NCBI GenBank assembly: GCA_963618055.1
Contig: CAVERI010000030.1
Span: 1-28,042, forward strand
Direction: 5' to 3'
Length of the DNA stretch: 28,042 nucleotides
From: SFHK01 sp963618055
Lineage (GTDB): Bacteria > Bacillota > Clostridia > Christensenellales > Aristaeellaceae
Part shown: piece by piece, positions 1 through 7,986 of the stretch
Position numbering within the stretch: the stretch's first letter is position 1
Layout of the letters: the number at the start of each line of letters is the position of its first letter
The notes under the pieces: model-generated
Told to the model about the DNA's origin: nothing
The model's input: the letters and a program-made list of their open reading frames with translations, nothing else
Database searches by the model: none
Position numbers and translations under genes: made by a program

Positions 1-21
1 CTTTTCGGGTTTCTTCCTATT

Positions 22-384
22 TTAATGGAAGACTCTCAGCGAATAGGGCAGCTCGCACAGCGTGCCGTTTTTATAGTAGATGTAGGCCTGAAGAATCGCG
101 AACGCCCAAACGAGGACGATGGCCGCGACGAGGAGGATGTTTGTGACGACGCGCACGATGGGGATAAGCCCCAGAATGGCCTTCACGACCGAAAGCAGGA
201 GCACGAGCAGCAGCAGGGACAGCCCCTGATTGGCGGTATGGCGGCCGGGCTTGGAATCGGGGCGCACGACCAGCGGCAGGAAGAACAGGATGGGCACATA
301 GCCCAGACCCACGAGCAGCCGGGTGCTGTCGTCCTCCCGTTCGGAGGGACGGAAACGGCGCAGGTTCATATTTGCAGGTTTCAT
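22..384 (-). CDS. DUF4870/Tic20-like small integral membrane protein
   Basis: A 120-residue protein with a charged N-terminus (about residues 1-25) followed by three hydrophobic segments near residues 26-40, 54-75 and 79-103. The pattern of one helix, then a short polar stretch containing HTANQG, then two helices is typical of DUF4870-like proteins, where a HANQG-type motif follows the first helix. The molecular function of the family is not established. The ATG at 384 has an AAAGGAG about 11 bases upstream, which is somewhat long. A second in-frame Met five codons later (MNLRRF) is an alternative start. The gene has its own strong promoter (433-461) and is divergent from the ABC transporter operon, so a functional link is not implied. 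The family call is moderately confident. Confidence 0.7.
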   Translation of the reverse strand: MKPANMNLRRFRPSEREDDSTRLLVGLGYVPILFFLPLVVRPDSKPGRHTANQGLSLLLLVLLLSVVKAILGLIPIVRVVTNILLVAAIVLVWAFAILQAYIYYKNGTLCELPYSLRVFH

Positions 385-432
385 GGATGAGGATACTCCT
401 TTCAGCTTTCGCCCATGTGTTCCGTGCTGGAA

Positions 433-461
433 ATTATACGCGCAAATCGCGCCTCCGTCAA
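433..461 (-). promoter_or_regulatory. Sigma-A-type promoter for the DUF4870-like gene
   Basis: On the minus strand TTGACG (456-461) and TATAAT (433-438) are separated by 17 bases, close to consensus, and face the gene starting at 384. The spacer contains GCGC-AAATC-GCGC, a small dyad that could be an operator or chance. The rest of 385-672 holds this promoter, the divergent promoter at 586-615 and nothing else that I can support. Confidence 0.7.
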
Positions 462-585
462 CCGTATTTTGTGGGATTTTCCGGTGCTGTCAGCGCTTTC
501 AGCCGGTTCGCCGGAGCTCTTTTGTAAACGATTGCCGCCGTGTCGGAATTGTGTCCGAATTGCCGTTCTTTCTCAATAATTTGAC

Positions 586-615
586 TTGACAAGCATCTCT
601 GTCCTATCGTATAAT
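586..615 (+). promoter_or_regulatory. Consensus sigma-A promoter of the opp operon
   Basis: TTGACA at 586-591 and TATAAT at 610-615 are both perfect consensus hexamers with an 18-base spacer. They lie about 57 bases upstream of the binding-protein ATG at 673. The next usable hairpin is after that gene, so this promoter should drive the whole transporter operon. No other promoter was found before 9189. Confidence 0.85.
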
Positions 616-672
616 TACCTCAATCTCATAGCCTGTTTTGGTCGTGAGTACTATTTGAAAGGAAGTCGGACT

Positions 673-3129
673 ATGAAAAAGATTTTGGCAATCGTCCTGA
701 CGCTTTGCATGATGTTCTCGTGCTGCGCCGTGCTTGCCGAGAACACCGCAGCCCCGGCTACCTATACGTATCACACGTATAGCTCCGCTCTGGGCAACAA
801 CTGGAACCCCCACACTTGGGAAACCAATGCTGACGACAGCATTCTGAGCTATCTGTCCTCTCCGTTCTGCACCATGTCCATCAAGGACTCCGAGAACGGC
901 GTCTATCAGTGGATCTACGAGATGGCCACTTCCATCGAGGACGTGACCGCCGAGCATCGCGACGATCTGGTGAAGTACAACGTCGCGCTGGCCGAGGGCG
1001 ATACCGCTGAGACCGCTGAAAAGGGCTACGTGTTTGAGATCAAGCTCAATCCGAACGCCAAGTGGGAAAATGGTGAAGCCATCAATGCTGATGACTACAT
1101 CTACTCTATGCAGCAGCTCCTCAACCCCGATATGAAGAACTACCGCGCCAACCTGTACTACGCCGGTGAGTCCGCTGTTGCGGGCGGCAACGCGTACTAC
1201 AACATGGGTTCCACCGTTTACACTGATAACGGCGCGAACGCTGCTTATCAGCTGGAAGACCTCGTGAAGGGCGAAGACGGCACCTACACCACGCCCAACG
1301 GCGAGCCCATCTTCATCGGCCTGAAGGACAACCTGGCTCAGACCGGCGGTTCCAACAGCCTGAAGGATTACGTGGATGCGTATGGCGAGCAGTACTTCGG
1401 CGTTGAGTCCTTTAACAGCCTGCTGGCTCTGGCCGACGAAGACGGCCGCGTGCCCGTGACCGATGAAAGCATCAAGCTGCTCTCCGGCGTGACCACCACC
1501 GTGGCTGCCTGGAACGAGACGGATGCCGATCTGTTCAACTACCTGGTGTACAAGCAGACCTTCCCGATGTGCGACTACGACAGCACCGTCGGCTGCTACA
1601 AGGTGGATGACTACACCATCCGCTACGTCAACGCTCAGTACATCGACATCAACTACTTCCTGACCAGTTGCACCAGCACCTGGCTGGTTTACAAGCCCTA
1701 CTACGAGGCGGGCATGGACACCACCGGCACGCTGGTCACCACCGACTACGGCACCACCATGGAAAACACCATGTCCTACGGCCCCTACAAGATTGCCTCC
1801 CTGCAGCCCGACAAGCAGCTCGTGTTCGTTCAGAACGAGAACTGGCTCGGCTATGAGAAGCAGGAGGACGGCTCTCTGCTGTCCATGACCAACTTCGAGG
1901 TTGACGGCGAGTCCGTGCAGCAGTACGCCACCACCTCCGTCGTCATCGACGTTATGGACGAAGCCGCCGCGAAGCAGGCCTTCCTGAAGGGCGAGCTGAG
2001 CGACTGGGCTCCCTCCGCGGAAGAGCTCGTGACCTACGCGACCTCCGAGCGTCTGTACAAGGTTGACAAAACCTACACCATGTCCTTCTTCTTCAACTGC
2101 GGTCTTGAGAACCTGAAGACCATGGACGCCTCCAAGGGCAACACCAACTCCGTCGTTCTGTCCAACGTCAACTTCCGCAAGGCCATGAGCCGCGCCATCG
2201 ACCGCGCTGAGTACGTCACCGCGACCGAAGGCTACAAGCCGGCCTACGCCCTGATGAACAACCTGTACTACTACGATGTGTACAACGATCCTACCTCCTC
2301 CTACCGCGGATCCGACGAGGCCATGCAGGCTGTCTGCAACCTCTACGGCGTGAAGTACGGCGAGGGCACTCCCTACGCGACCCTGAAGGACGCCTACGAC
2401 TCCATCACCGGCTACAACCTGACCGAAGCCAAGGAGCTGTTCACCACCGCCTGCAAGGAGCTGGTTGAGGCTGGCCTGTACACCGAGGGCGCGGACATCA
2501 ACATCCGCATCGCCTGGAAGAAGGGCGCGATTGAGTCCACCGACAACAAGCAGTGCGAGATCCTGACCAAGCAGATCAACGCGGCGCTGGAAGGCACTGG
2601 CTTCGGCAAGCTGACCTTCGAGGCCATCGGCAACATCAACGACCGTTACGGCGACACCGCCAAGGGCGAATACGCCATCGGTTACGGCGCTTGGGGCGGC
2701 GCGGCCTTCTATCCGTTCCGCAACTTCCAGGTGTACTGCGACACCGAGCAGTACAGCATCAACGAGGCTGGCTGCTGGGATCCCTCTACCGAGACTCTGA
2801 CCCTGAACGTGAACGGCGAAGACGTGACCATGACCTGGCAGGAGTGGTCCCGCGCGCTGATCGGCACCGGCAAGTTCACCGACGCTGACTTCGCGACCAA
2901 GCTGTATATCACCGCTCAGATGGAAGAGCTGTACCTGCAGAAGTACTACCGCATCCCGCTGGCCGGCACCACCGCTACCTCGCTGCTGAGCTATCAGCTG
3001 GACTACTACACCGATGAGTACAACATCATGTACGACTTCGGCGGCCTGCGCCTGATGACCTACAACTACAGCGACGCCGAGTGGGCGGAGTATGTGGCTG
3101 AAGAGGGCGGCACCCTGAGCTACGAATAA
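673..3129 (+). CDS. oppA: Extracellular oligopeptide-type ABC transporter substrate-binding protein (SBP_bac_5), enlarged
   Basis: An 818-residue family-5 solute-binding protein that should capture peptides or a similar ligand outside the membrane and hand it to OppBC. The N-terminus (MKK plus a hydrophobic stretch, then CCAVLA-EN) is a Sec signal. The Cys pair lacks a good lipobox, so signal peptidase I cleavage after VLA is as likely as lipidation. Family features include NPNAKWENGEAINADDYIYS, the lobe hinge near SYGPYKI, and NVNFRKAMSRAIDR. Usual members have 500-600 residues, so about 200-250 are extra, mainly in the first lobe. The ATG at 673 has AAAGGAAG upstream; an upstream in-frame ATG at 586 overlaps the -35 box and is rejected. 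Codons are strongly C-ending for Asn, Asp and Tyr, as expected of an abundant protein. The ligand cannot be told from sequence. Confidence 0.9.
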   Translation: MKKILAIVLTLCMMFSCCAVLAENTAAPATYTYHTYSSALGNNWNPHTWETNADDSILSYLSSPFCTMSIKDSENGVYQWIYEMATSIEDVTAEHRDDLVKYNVALAEGDTAETAEKGYVFEIKLNPNAKWENGEAINADDYIYSMQQLLNPDMKNYRANLYYAGESAVAGGNAYYNMGSTVYTDNGANAAYQLEDLVKGEDGTYTTPNGEPIFIGLKDNLAQTGGSNSLKDYVDAYGEQYFGVESFNSLLALADEDGRVPVTDESIKLLSGVTTTVAAWNETDADLFNYLVYKQTFPMCDYDSTVGCYKVDDYTIRYVNAQYIDINYFLTSCTSTWLVYKPYYEAGMDTTGTLVTTDYGTTMENTMSYGPYKIASLQPDKQLVFVQNENWLGYEKQEDGSLLSMTNFEVDGESVQQYATTSVVIDVMDEAAAKQAFLKGELSDWAPSAEELVTYATSERLYKVDKTYTMSFFFNCGLENLKTMDASKGNTNSVVLSNVNFRKAMSRAIDRAEYVTATEGYKPAYALMNNLYYYDVYNDPTSSYRGSDEAMQAVCNLYGVKYGEGTPYATLKDAYDSITGYNLTEAKELFTTACKELVEAGLYTEGADINIRIAWKKGAIESTDNKQCEILTKQINAALEGTGFGKLTFEAIGNINDRYGDTAKGEYAIGYGAWGGAAFYPFRNFQVYCDTEQYSINEAGCWDPSTETLTLNVNGEDVTMTWQEWSRALIGTGKFTDADFATKLYITAQMEELYLQKYYRIPLAGTTATSLLSYQLDYYTDEYNIMYDFGGLRLMTYNYSDAEWAEYVAEEGGTLSYE

Positions 3130-3164
3130 TTCAATTCACAAAATTGAATAAGGCTCAATAACTT

Positions 3165-3209
3165 CCATGGGGAAACGGGAGACGAACGTCTCCCGCTCCC
3201 CGTGGTTTT
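3165..3209 (+). terminator. Intra-operon hairpin after oppA (attenuator/mRNA stabiliser)
   Basis: An outer stem CCATGGGG/CCCCGTGG (3165-3172 with 3198-3205, one G-T pair) encloses an inner 9-bp stem CGGGAGACG/CGTCTCCCG (3176-3184 with 3187-3195), followed by TTTT (3206-3209). A smaller perfect 8-bp inverted repeat (ATTCAATT/AATTGAAT, 3129-3149) lies right at the stop codon. Such structures between the binding-protein gene and permease genes usually lower downstream expression or protect the upstream transcript. The short T-tract suggests partial rather than complete termination. Confidence 0.7.
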
Positions 3210-3305
3210 CGGCTGTTCCCGCCCCACTGTGTGAATTTGGACGACAGTCGAACCAAATCAGCGGGGTTTTTCAAGAGAAAAACAGCCGACGAAGGAGACG
3301 ATGAT

Positions 3306-4265
3306 ATGACAAAATACATCCTGAAGAGAATTCTGTTGATGTTCTTTGTTCTGTTCGTAATCACAACAATGGAATTCGTGCTGGTCAGAATGCTTCCCCG
3401 TGAGCTGCCCACCGACAAGGTGCAGGCGGCCGCGATTGCGTCCCGCTGGGAAGCGCTGGGCTATAACAAGCCCCTGATGACGCAGTTTGGCATTTACCTG
3501 AAGAACATTGTCACCAAGTGGGACTTTGGCACCTCGTGGTATATTGCCTTCCGTCAGCCGGCGTGGGATGTATTGGTTGATCGTCTGCTTCCGACGGTGC
3601 TTGTCAACCTGTATTCGCTTTTGTTCTCCATTCCGGTTGGCATTGCGCTGGGCATTTATGCCGCAATTAAGAAGAACAAATGGCAGGATTCCTTCATCAG
3701 CACGATGGTCATGCTGTTTGTTTCCATTCCAAGCTATGTCTACGCCTTCCTCGTGCAGTACTTCCTGTACTTCAAGCTGGGCTGGCTTCCGCTTCAGGTG
3801 TATTCGCTGGCGGACGCGGGCGGCTCGTGGATGACGTGGAAGATGTTCTATTCCATGATTTCGCCGATTCTGGCTCTGTCGTTCGGCGAGATTGCGGGTC
3901 TTTGCCGTTTCACCCGCGCGGAGCTGACCGAAACGCTGACCTCCGATTACATGCTGCTCGCCCGCACGAAGGGCTTGAGCCGCGCGCAGGCGACCGTTCG
4001 CCACGCAATGAAAAACGCCATGGTGCCGATTCTGCCGATGCTGATTTCCAGCTTCATCGGAATTCTGGGCGGCTCCATGATCATCGAGCAGATCTTCTCC
4101 ATTCCCGGCGTTGGTCAGCTCTACATCAAGTCCATCCGCCTGTTTGACTACGATGTGTTCATGATGGACGGCGTGTTCTACACGTTTATTGGTCTGTTGG
4201 CCGGTATCGTCGTCGATATCAGCTACGGCTTCATCGATCCGAGAATCAGAATGGGGGAGAAATAA
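3306..4265 (+). CDS. oppB: Oligopeptide-type ABC transporter permease OppB/DppB
   Basis: A 319-residue inner-membrane permease, one half of the transmembrane pore with OppC. It starts with the family-typical N-terminus (KYILKRILLMFFVLFVIT) and has about six transmembrane segments. Near residues 220-245 is the EAA coupling loop (DYMLLARTKGLSRAQATVRH), which docks on an ATPase subunit. Length is normal for the family, unlike the other subunits of this operon. The ATG at 3306 is chosen because AAGGAG (3292-3297) lies 8 bases upstream and because family homology starts here; the longer reading frame from 3231 adds only charged, non-family sequence. The stop is one base before oppC, so the two are probably translationally coupled. 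Confidence 0.93.
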   Translation: MTKYILKRILLMFFVLFVITTMEFVLVRMLPRELPTDKVQAAAIASRWEALGYNKPLMTQFGIYLKNIVTKWDFGTSWYIAFRQPAWDVLVDRLLPTVLVNLYSLLFSIPVGIALGIYAAIKKNKWQDSFISTMVMLFVSIPSYVYAFLVQYFLYFKLGWLPLQVYSLADAGGSWMTWKMFYSMISPILALSFGEIAGLCRFTRAELTETLTSDYMLLARTKGLSRAQATVRHAMKNAMVPILPMLISSFIGILGGSMIIEQIFSIPGVGQLYIKSIRLFDYDVFMMDGVFYTFIGLLAGIVVDISYGFIDPRIRMGEK

Positions 4266-4266
4266 A

Positions 4267-5856
4267 ATGTCTGAAATGTATAACAGCACAATGAAAATTC
4301 CCCCGGAGAAATTTGAGTTCGTACACAGCGGCGAGCGCATCGCCGATAAAAAGTTTGAGGATAAGCCGATCGGATACTTTAAGGATGCGTGGATTCGATT
4401 CAGAAAGAACCACGCGTCCGTCGTGGCGACGTTTATCATCATTGGTATTGTGCTTTTCGCGTTCCTCACGCCCCTGTTCAATACCCGCTACGATTCCCGC
4501 TTCATGGATTCCTACTACGCCAAGAAGGCGCCGCGCTCGCTGACGCTGCGCCCGCTGGGCATTTTTGACGGCGGCAAGAACCGCGATTTTTCCGAGAAGA
4601 GCCTGTTTAAGGCGGTCGCCGTCGGCGTGGGCGCGGAGTCCTTCGACGGACGGAAGGTGACCGTCGGCGAGGCGCTCGAAAGCTACTATCAGCCCATGCT
4701 CAAGATCAGCGACCCCGTGCTGGTGAAGGCTGGAAAGAAAAAGGGCAAGGACGTTTATAACAAGAACTTCTCCGGCCGCATCGATACCTATCTGGAGGTC
4801 GGCTTTATGTATCTGAGCATAGAGCAGAGCGAGTATCAGCGCATCGTGGAGTGGGAGAAGGAAAACGACCTGCACGTGTTCTATCCGCTGGTTGAAAACA
4901 ACAGCTACAACGCGGACGCCAACGACGCGAACAACTGGTATAAAACCAAGAGCTACACGCCTGTGACGATCAACGAAAACGGCAAGGCGGTTGAAATGGA
5001 ATACTCCCTCGACACCGTGCTTGAGGATAACTACAAGCGCGACGCGCAGGGCAATCTGGTGTATTACGAATACACCGGCGGCGGCAGCTTCGAAACGGCG
5101 CAGTATAAGGTGCGCGTTTTGTATTACAACTATTATCGCTACAAAAACGGCTTCGAGCCGAACTACCTTCTTGGAACCGACAGCCAAGGCTATGACCTTG
5201 CGCTGCGCATGGCGGGCGGCATTAAGCTGAGCCTGCTGGTTGCCGTGTGCGTTTCCCTGATCAACTTCGTGATCGGCGCGATATACGGCGCGATTGAGGG
5301 CTATTACGGCGGCCTGACCGACCTGATTCTCGAGCGCATCAGCGACATTCTGAGCGGCGTTCCCTTCATTATTGTGGCGACGCTGTTCCAGATTCATCTG
5401 GCGACAAAGGTGGGCGCGGTGCCGAGCCTGCTGTTCGCGTTCGTGCTCACGGGCTGGATCGGCACGGCTGCGCGCGTAAGAACGCAGTTCTATCGCTTTA
5501 AAAATCAGGAATACGTTATGGCCGCGCGCACGCTGGGCGCGCGCGACGCACGCATCATCTGGAAGCATATCTTTCCGAACTCGCTGGGCACCATCATCAC
5601 CTCCTGCGCGCTGGTTATCCCGGGCGTGATCAACTCGGAATCCATGCTCAGCTATCTGGGCATTGTGAAGCTGGGCTCCGCCGGAAGCACCTCGCTGGGC
5701 ACGCTGCTGTCCGACGCAAGCAGCATCTGGACGATCTACCCGCACCTGATGATCTATCCGGCGCTCATTCTGTCGCTTCTGATGATCTGCTTCAACCTGT
5801 TTGGCAATGGACTGCGCGATGCGTTTAACCCGTCTCTGCGCGGCGTGGAGGACTAA
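4267..5856 (+). CDS. oppC: Oligopeptide-type ABC transporter permease OppC/DppC with a ~225-residue extracytoplasmic insertion
   Basis: A 529-residue permease; family members are usually near 300. Residues 1-50 are cytoplasmic and match the OppC N-terminal domain, and TM1 is about 52-72. Residues 75-300 are hydrophilic and rich in Tyr, Asn, Asp and Lys. The family motif that normally follows TM1 almost at once, here LLGTDSQGYDLALR, appears only at 301-314. The remaining helices and the EAA loop (EYVMAARTLGARDARIIWKH, 415-434) are normal. By topology the insertion lies outside the cell, next to the binding protein, so it may form a docking or gating domain; that is inference. GGGGGAG lies 7 bases before the ATG. 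The frame is open throughout, so this is not an assembly artefact visible here. Confidence 0.9.
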   Translation: MSEMYNSTMKIPPEKFEFVHSGERIADKKFEDKPIGYFKDAWIRFRKNHASVVATFIIIGIVLFAFLTPLFNTRYDSRFMDSYYAKKAPRSLTLRPLGIFDGGKNRDFSEKSLFKAVAVGVGAESFDGRKVTVGEALESYYQPMLKISDPVLVKAGKKKGKDVYNKNFSGRIDTYLEVGFMYLSIEQSEYQRIVEWEKENDLHVFYPLVENNSYNADANDANNWYKTKSYTPVTINENGKAVEMEYSLDTVLEDNYKRDAQGNLVYYEYTGGGSFETAQYKVRVLYYNYYRYKNGFEPNYLLGTDSQGYDLALRMAGGIKLSLLVAVCVSLINFVIGAIYGAIEGYYGGLTDLILERISDILSGVPFIIVATLFQIHLATKVGAVPSLLFAFVLTGWIGTAARVRTQFYRFKNQEYVMAARTLGARDARIIWKHIFPNSLGTIITSCALVIPGVINSESMLSYLGIVKLGSAGSTSLGTLLSDASSIWTIYPHLMIYPALILSLLMICFNLFGNGLRDAFNPSLRGVED

Positions 5857-5859
5857 GGT

Positions 5860-7986
5860 ATGGATAAGATACTTGAGGTTAAAAGACTGAAGGTCGCCTT
5901 CCGCACCACGAACGGCACGCTGAAGGCCGTGCGCGATATTTCCTTTGATCTGGAACGCGGCAAGACGCTGGCAATCGTCGGCGAGTCCGGTTCGGGCAAG
6001 TCGGTCACCTCGAAGGCGATTATCGGCATACTGGCCGGCAACGCCATCGTTGAGGGCGGCGAGATTCTGTATGACGGCAAGGATCTCCTGCGCGTGCCGG
6101 AGGACGTCATGCACAAGCTGCGCGGCGACAAGATCTCCATGATCTTTCAGGACCCGCTGTCCTCGCTGAACCCCATTGTGAAGATCGGCAAGCAGATCAC
6201 CGAGGCGATGCTGCTGAAGAACAAGGCGAACCGCCGCGAAGCCCGCAGCGACTTCAACGATATGCTGCGCGTTCTGAAGGAGCATATGCTGGCTGCGTCC
6301 TCCTCCAACGACGCGGCGCGCATCAACGAGATGTGCTCGACCTTCGATAAATTCAGCATCAAGGCGACGAAGCTGGAGCAGGCGTACAACGAGGCGCATT
6401 CCGAGGCGACGGAGCTGCTTTCGAACATCGAGGATATGCTGTTCAAGGCGAGCAAGAAGCAGAACATCGACTACGCCGCGCGCGTGAAGGAATTCAGCCA
6501 GAAGCTGGCGCGCGTTCAGAATCCGTTTTTCATGCGCGGCTTCGAGGCGCGGCTTCAGGCGATGAAGGCGACGCTGGCCTCCGCGAAGGACAAGGAGTCT
6601 GCCCTGAAGGCGACCGAGGCGCTGCGCGACCTGCTGCAGACGCTTCTGGATCAGACGCGCCCGGACTTCTTCCGCATTGGCTTCTATCTGTATAAGAACC
6701 CGGTCGCGAACTGGGACAATAAGCCCATTGAGGTGATCAATGAGGAAGCGCTCAATTACCTCGACGACAACTTCATGAAGGAGTTTGTCGCCATGGAGGA
6801 AAAGGGCGTAGAGCATTCCTATGTCACCGCGCTGGATGCGAAGAAAAAGGTTGTGGAGGAGCTGAAGAAGGCGCACAGCTTCTATCTGGGCGACTTTGAC
6901 AAGGCGTCCGCGAAGAAGCTCTGCAAGCAGCTCACCGCGCAGGTTAAGCCCTCGATTGACCGACTGGAGGTCATCAAGGACAGCGCGGCGTATGCCTTCG
7001 GCAGCAGCCTTGACCACGCGATCGACCAGTACTTCTACCACATGCACAACAATCCGCGCGAGGAAGCGCGTTATGCGCGCCAGACTCGCCGCCGTGAAAA
7101 GCTGGTTGCGCGCGGAAAGTCGGTGGAGTGGAAGGTCATCCCCAAGAACGTGTACGACCTAAACGACCTCAAGGGCAACATCCTGACGGTTATCGACCGC
7201 CTGACCGAGCGCTATGAGGCCTATATCGCCGCCTCCGAGAACGTGGATTTCCACGCGCGCGGCATTGCGCTGATTGACTTTTTCAAGGACAAGGCCTCGC
7301 AGGCGGTGTACCGCGTCACCAAGGGCATGGCCAAGGAGCGCGCCATTCAGCTGATGGAGGAGGTCGGCATTCACGAGCCGCGCACCCGCTTCTATCAGTA
7401 TCCGTTTGAGTTCTCCGGCGGCATGCGTCAGCGCATCGTTATCGCCATTGCGCTGGCGGCGAACCCGGACATCCTGATCTGTGACGAGCCGACCACGGCT
7501 TTGGATGTTACGATTCAGTCGCAGATTCTGGAGCTGATCAACAAGCTGAAGAAGGAGCGCAACCTGTCGATTATCTTCATCACGCACGATCTGGGCGTGG
7601 TCGCGAACATGGCGGACGACATTGCCGTGATGTACGCGGGAAAGATCGTCGAATACGGCACCGCGAACGACATCTTCTATGACCCGCGCCATCCGTACAC
7701 GTGGGCGCTGCTTTCCTCCATGCCCGATCTGGACACCAAGGAGAAGCTGGAGTCGATTCCCGGCACGCCGCCGAACATGATTTATCCCCCGAAGGGCGAC
7801 GCGTTTGCCGACCGCAATAGGTACGCGATGAAGATCGACTTTGAGCAGCAGCCCCCGATGTTCAAGGTGTCCGAGACCCACAGCGCCGCCACGTGGCTGC
7901 TGCATCCCGACGCGCCCAAGGTGGAGATGCCCAAGATTATCAGCGCCCGCATCGAGCGTATGACGAAGAAAGCGGAGGTGGAATAA
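5860..7986 (+). CDS. oppD: Oligopeptide-type ABC transporter ATPase OppD/DppD with a ~370-residue helical insertion
   Basis: A 708-residue nucleotide-binding subunit (normally 320-350). Walker A GESGSGKS is at 41-48, Q-loop Gln at 97, signature FSGGMRQR at 518-525, Walker B ILICDE at 538-543 and H-loop His at 576, so ATPase function looks intact. Residues about 121-488, between Q-loop and signature, are a Lys/Glu/Ala-rich, mainly alpha-helical insertion with coiled-coil-like stretches (for example 165-265). The C-terminal peptide-transporter region (HPYTWALLSSMPDLD, IPGTPP) is present. The four cysteines of the usual C-terminal iron-sulphur motif are replaced: GDAF for GC.F, DRNRYAM for DRC.YA, KID for IC and AATWL for CWL. 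GGAGG at 5847-5851, inside the end of oppC, precedes the ATG by 8 bases. Confidence 0.92.
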   Translation: MDKILEVKRLKVAFRTTNGTLKAVRDISFDLERGKTLAIVGESGSGKSVTSKAIIGILAGNAIVEGGEILYDGKDLLRVPEDVMHKLRGDKISMIFQDPLSSLNPIVKIGKQITEAMLLKNKANRREARSDFNDMLRVLKEHMLAASSSNDAARINEMCSTFDKFSIKATKLEQAYNEAHSEATELLSNIEDMLFKASKKQNIDYAARVKEFSQKLARVQNPFFMRGFEARLQAMKATLASAKDKESALKATEALRDLLQTLLDQTRPDFFRIGFYLYKNPVANWDNKPIEVINEEALNYLDDNFMKEFVAMEEKGVEHSYVTALDAKKKVVEELKKAHSFYLGDFDKASAKKLCKQLTAQVKPSIDRLEVIKDSAAYAFGSSLDHAIDQYFYHMHNNPREEARYARQTRRREKLVARGKSVEWKVIPKNVYDLNDLKGNILTVIDRLTERYEAYIAASENVDFHARGIALIDFFKDKASQAVYRVTKGMAKERAIQLMEEVGIHEPRTRFYQYPFEFSGGMRQRIVIAIALAANPDILICDEPTTALDVTIQSQILELINKLKKERNLSIIFITHDLGVVANMADDIAVMYAGKIVEYGTANDIFYDPRHPYTWALLSSMPDLDTKEKLESIPGTPPNMIYPPKGDAFADRNRYAMKIDFEQQPPMFKVSETHSAATWLLHPDAPKVEMPKIISARIERMTKKAEVE

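Noticed and set aside
586..672. Upstream ATG extending the binding protein by 29 residues
   Set aside because: It begins inside the -35 box of the promoter and lacks an SD; the ATG at 673 starts a normal signal peptide.
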